From Methanotorris formicicus Mc-S-70 (GTDB taxonomy: Archaea; AGJL01; Methanococci; Methanococcales; Methanococcaceae), in contig NZ_AGJL01000015.1 in NCBI RefSeq assembly GCF_000243455.1, forward strand, positions 1 to 36,023: a stretch of DNA of 36,023 nucleotides, in the 5' to 3' direction. Positions 34,560 through 36,023 of the stretch are shown here, one piece after another. Numbering within the stretch: the first letter of the stretch is position 1; each line of letters begins with the position of its first letter. Under the pieces are notes generated by a model that searched no databases, was not told the origin of the DNA, and saw only the letters and a program-made list of their open reading frames with translations. The position numbers and the translations under genes are program-made.

Positions 34560-35411
34560 TTAAATTGAATTTAAATTAATATTATTTGTTATCATTGGAA
34601 TAAACCCATATTTCTCAGCATGTTTTATGCTATTTTTTATCATCTCATCATCGTTATTCACATAATCCAAAGTTAGAACAACTATGCCGTATTTTTCCTT
34701 CAAATTTTTTAGTTTTTCACTTTGAGCATTAATCCAATTTAGGTCACTACCTTTCCAATAATATGCCTTCTTATTTTCAAAATCATAGTATGTTGTAAAA
34801 TCTTCAAATAAAAATCCATCTATGTACGGGGCAGTTTTATCAACAACTTCAAAACCCCTATTTTGGATGATTATGATGTTTGGATTTTCTATTCTAATTT
34901 TTTTGACTAATTCAATAACTTCATTTTTTTGGTTTGTGTAAATTGCACTATCAACTGTATCCAAAAATACACCATCAAATCCCATATCCTTAAATTTTTT
35001 AACTTCATTTAGCATTATCTTTTGCCATGTTGGTGATGAGACATTTACATAGTAGGACTTCCAATTTTGATTTTTTCCAACAATTATTTTTTGACATTCT
35101 TTGAAATATGGCCTATCTTTATCAACTTCTCCAATGCTTAGATAGGCAATAACCTTTATATTTGGATTTAATGACTTTAGTTTTTGAATGTCTTCTTTAT
35201 TGTAGTTGTATGGTTCAACAATAACTAAATCATACTTTGAGAGTTTTTCTATGTTGTTTGAGCCATAATAAACCCAAAAATTGTTGATATTTAATTTATT
35301 TTTTGAATATCCTATGTTGTTATTTGTATCTAAGTAGTTTTTATTATTTTCATTATTTAAACATCCACAAAATAGGACTAAAAATAAAAAGAGAGAGATG
35401 ATTTTTTTCAT
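34560..35411 (-). CDS. GH114/TM1410-like lipoprotein
   Basis: A 283-residue exported protein. Its signal peptide MKKIISLFLFLVLFCGC ends in a lipobox-like FCGC (Cys17), suggesting lipid anchoring outside the cell. An Asn-rich spacer follows. The body is a TIM-barrel of the GH114 / TM1410 type: NPNIKVIAYLSIGEVDKDR, MGFDGVFLDTVDSAI and PYIDGFLFEDF. The Asp of the FLD motif and the Glu of GEVD are the expected catalytic-site residues. Known GH114 enzymes cleave alpha-1,4-galactosamine polymers; the substrate here could be a surface or biofilm polysaccharide. ATG overlaps the stop of the upstream PIPLG-tail gene by 4 bp (ATGA), so the two are coupled. Confidence 0.85.
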   Translation of the reverse strand: MKKIISLFLFLVLFCGCLNNENNKNYLDTNNNIGYSKNKLNINNFWVYYGSNNIEKLSKYDLVIVEPYNYNKEDIQKLKSLNPNIKVIAYLSIGEVDKDRPYFKECQKIIVGKNQNWKSYYVNVSSPTWQKIMLNEVKKFKDMGFDGVFLDTVDSAIYTNQKNEVIELVKKIRIENPNIIIIQNRGFEVVDKTAPYIDGFLFEDFTTYYDFENKKAYYWKGSDLNWINAQSEKLKNLKEKYGIVVLTLDYVNNDDEMIKNSIKHAEKYGFIPMITNNINLNSI

Positions 35412-35920
35412 TTTTTCACCTTTCTTAAAGTGAGCAATGGAACAACTATTAATGTTAATATTATTGCCCCTAAAGGAATTGGGGATTTTGTTGTTGAGGG
35501 TTTATATTCTGGACCAATTTCATCATGTTTTATTGATGTCCAATATTCATGGTCATAATAAGCTACATTTAAATTCTTAGGTCCATACGGATTACTTCCT
35601 GTCCAATCTGGATGCTCATTTGAAGTATCAAATAGTTCTGCGGTATAATTTAAATTAACTTTTGCTGTGATATTCCAATGTAAATAATAATATGTATTGC
35701 CACTATCCGTATAATTTTCCAACCATAATTTTATGGTGGAATAATCATTTTCATAAGTTTTAGGATTATTCAACTGATTTAAATCCACATAATAATCAAA
35801 AGTTTTAGTTTCATTAGTATCTCTATTAGTTATGTTAAATTCAACTGTTAAATAAGCATAACTTTGAGTTATAAACACCAATGCCAATATTAAAAATAAT
35901 AAATTTTTTCTAATATTCAT
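35408..35920 (-). CDS. Secreted protein with PIPLG C-terminal sorting-like tail
   Basis: A 170-residue exported protein of unknown function. It has a signal peptide (LLFLILALVFITQSYAY) and a mature domain rich in Tyr, Asn, Thr and Asp, with several N-x-S/T sites for archaeal N-glycosylation. A linker (YKPSTTK) leads to the tail SPIPLGAIILTLIVVPLL, ending TLRKVKK. The tail is nearly identical to that of the frameshifted gene at 33932-34470, also at the DNA level, while the bodies differ. Such tails suggest processing and anchoring by an archaeosortase-like enzyme, which is not in the window. GGTGGGATT precedes the ATG. It is cotranscribed with the GH114-like lipoprotein gene. Confidence 0.75.
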   Translation of the reverse strand: MNIRKNLLFLILALVFITQSYAYLTVEFNITNRDTNETKTFDYYVDLNQLNNPKTYENDYSTIKLWLENYTDSGNTYYYLHWNITAKVNLNYTAELFDTSNEHPDWTGSNPYGPKNLNVAYYDHEYWTSIKHDEIGPEYKPSTTKSPIPLGAIILTLIVVPLLTLRKVKK

Positions 35921-36023
35921 AATCCCACCATTTTAACACTAATTACCGTAGTTCCCATCAAAACATTAAATATATAACTCAATAGATATATAGTATCAAA
36001 AAAATAGTTGAAGGTGATAACAT
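35921..36023 (+). promoter_or_regulatory. Divergent promoter and RBS of a gene cut by the window edge
   Basis: The window ends in GGTGATAACAT. In cbiM the same RBS context, GGTGATAAC, directly precedes the ATG. A plus-strand gene therefore very likely starts with an ATG whose first two bases are 36022-36023. A TATA-like ATATATAGT lies near 35986-35994. The minus-strand PIPLG-tail gene starts on the other side. Confidence 0.55.

Overview
The window reads as chromosomal DNA of a hyperthermophilic methanogen of the Methanococcales, most likely Methanocaldococcaceae (Methanocaldococcus/Methanotorris-like). The DNA is AT-rich. Many starts follow a GGTGA-type ribosome binding site. Nearly every gene is an archaeal core gene: DphB, aIF2 beta, archaeal riboflavin synthase, AMP phosphorylase, a HARP-type PIN protein, IleRS, ThiD-ThiN, enolase, the PAN ATPase, MBF1, Taw2 and CbiMNQO. 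Several local gene orders match what I recall of M. jannaschii, but the blocks are shuffled relative to it. The exact species cannot be fixed from the sequence alone.

Layout. (1) 0.25-2.3 kb, minus strand: dphB, an ion-transporter-superfamily permease and a small coiled-coil membrane protein. (2) 2.8-3.9 kb: a CPA2 Na+/H+ antiporter. (3) 3.95-6.5 kb: an AT-rich leader, a two-repeat CRISPR mini-array whose last repeat forms the 3' end of a radical SAM/TRAM gene, then a box C/D sRNA squeezed between that gene and aIF2 beta. (4) 6.5-10.5 kb, minus strand: DUF473 and PAC2 genes, then deoA-hisB-ribC, with an 81-bp exact duplication of the hisB 3' end around a GC-rich 72-bp insert. (5) 10.7-12.9 kb, plus strand: moeA and a DUF354 gene. 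(6) 12.9-15.5 kb, minus strand: an RCK-DHH phosphoesterase, an MJ1316/DUF504 protein and a CBS-ParB-like protein. (7) 16.3-20.5 kb, plus strand: HARP, DUF356, ileS. (8) 20.5-23.1 kb, minus strand: trpD, a small protein, thiD-thiN. (9) 23.2-25.8 kb, plus strand: a dyad-rich leader, eno, and the wreck of a DUF262 (GmrSD-like) restriction gene. (10) 25.8-28.5 kb: pan and MBF1 divergent, then taw2. (11) 28.5-33.1 kb: a cobalt uptake operon cbiMNQO followed by a Gate-type membrane protein and taw2, with a NicO-family Ni/Co transporter divergent from cbiM. (12) 33.2-36 kb: a methyltransferase, then a surface locus on the minus strand holding two proteins with near-identical C-terminal sorting-like tails (one frameshifted) around a GH114-like lipoprotein.

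Most of the window is housekeeping: tRNA and rRNA modification, translation, proteolysis, and cofactor and amino-acid biosynthesis. The points of real interest are non-coding or junctional. They are the box C/D sRNA whose guide fits Cm34 of a CAU-anticodon tRNA, the CRISPR repeat serving as coding sequence, the att-like duplication of hisB, the paired dyads in front of eno, the decayed DUF262 gene, and the PIPLG-type tails. I see no complete new defence or mobile system; the CRISPR array has no cas genes in the window.
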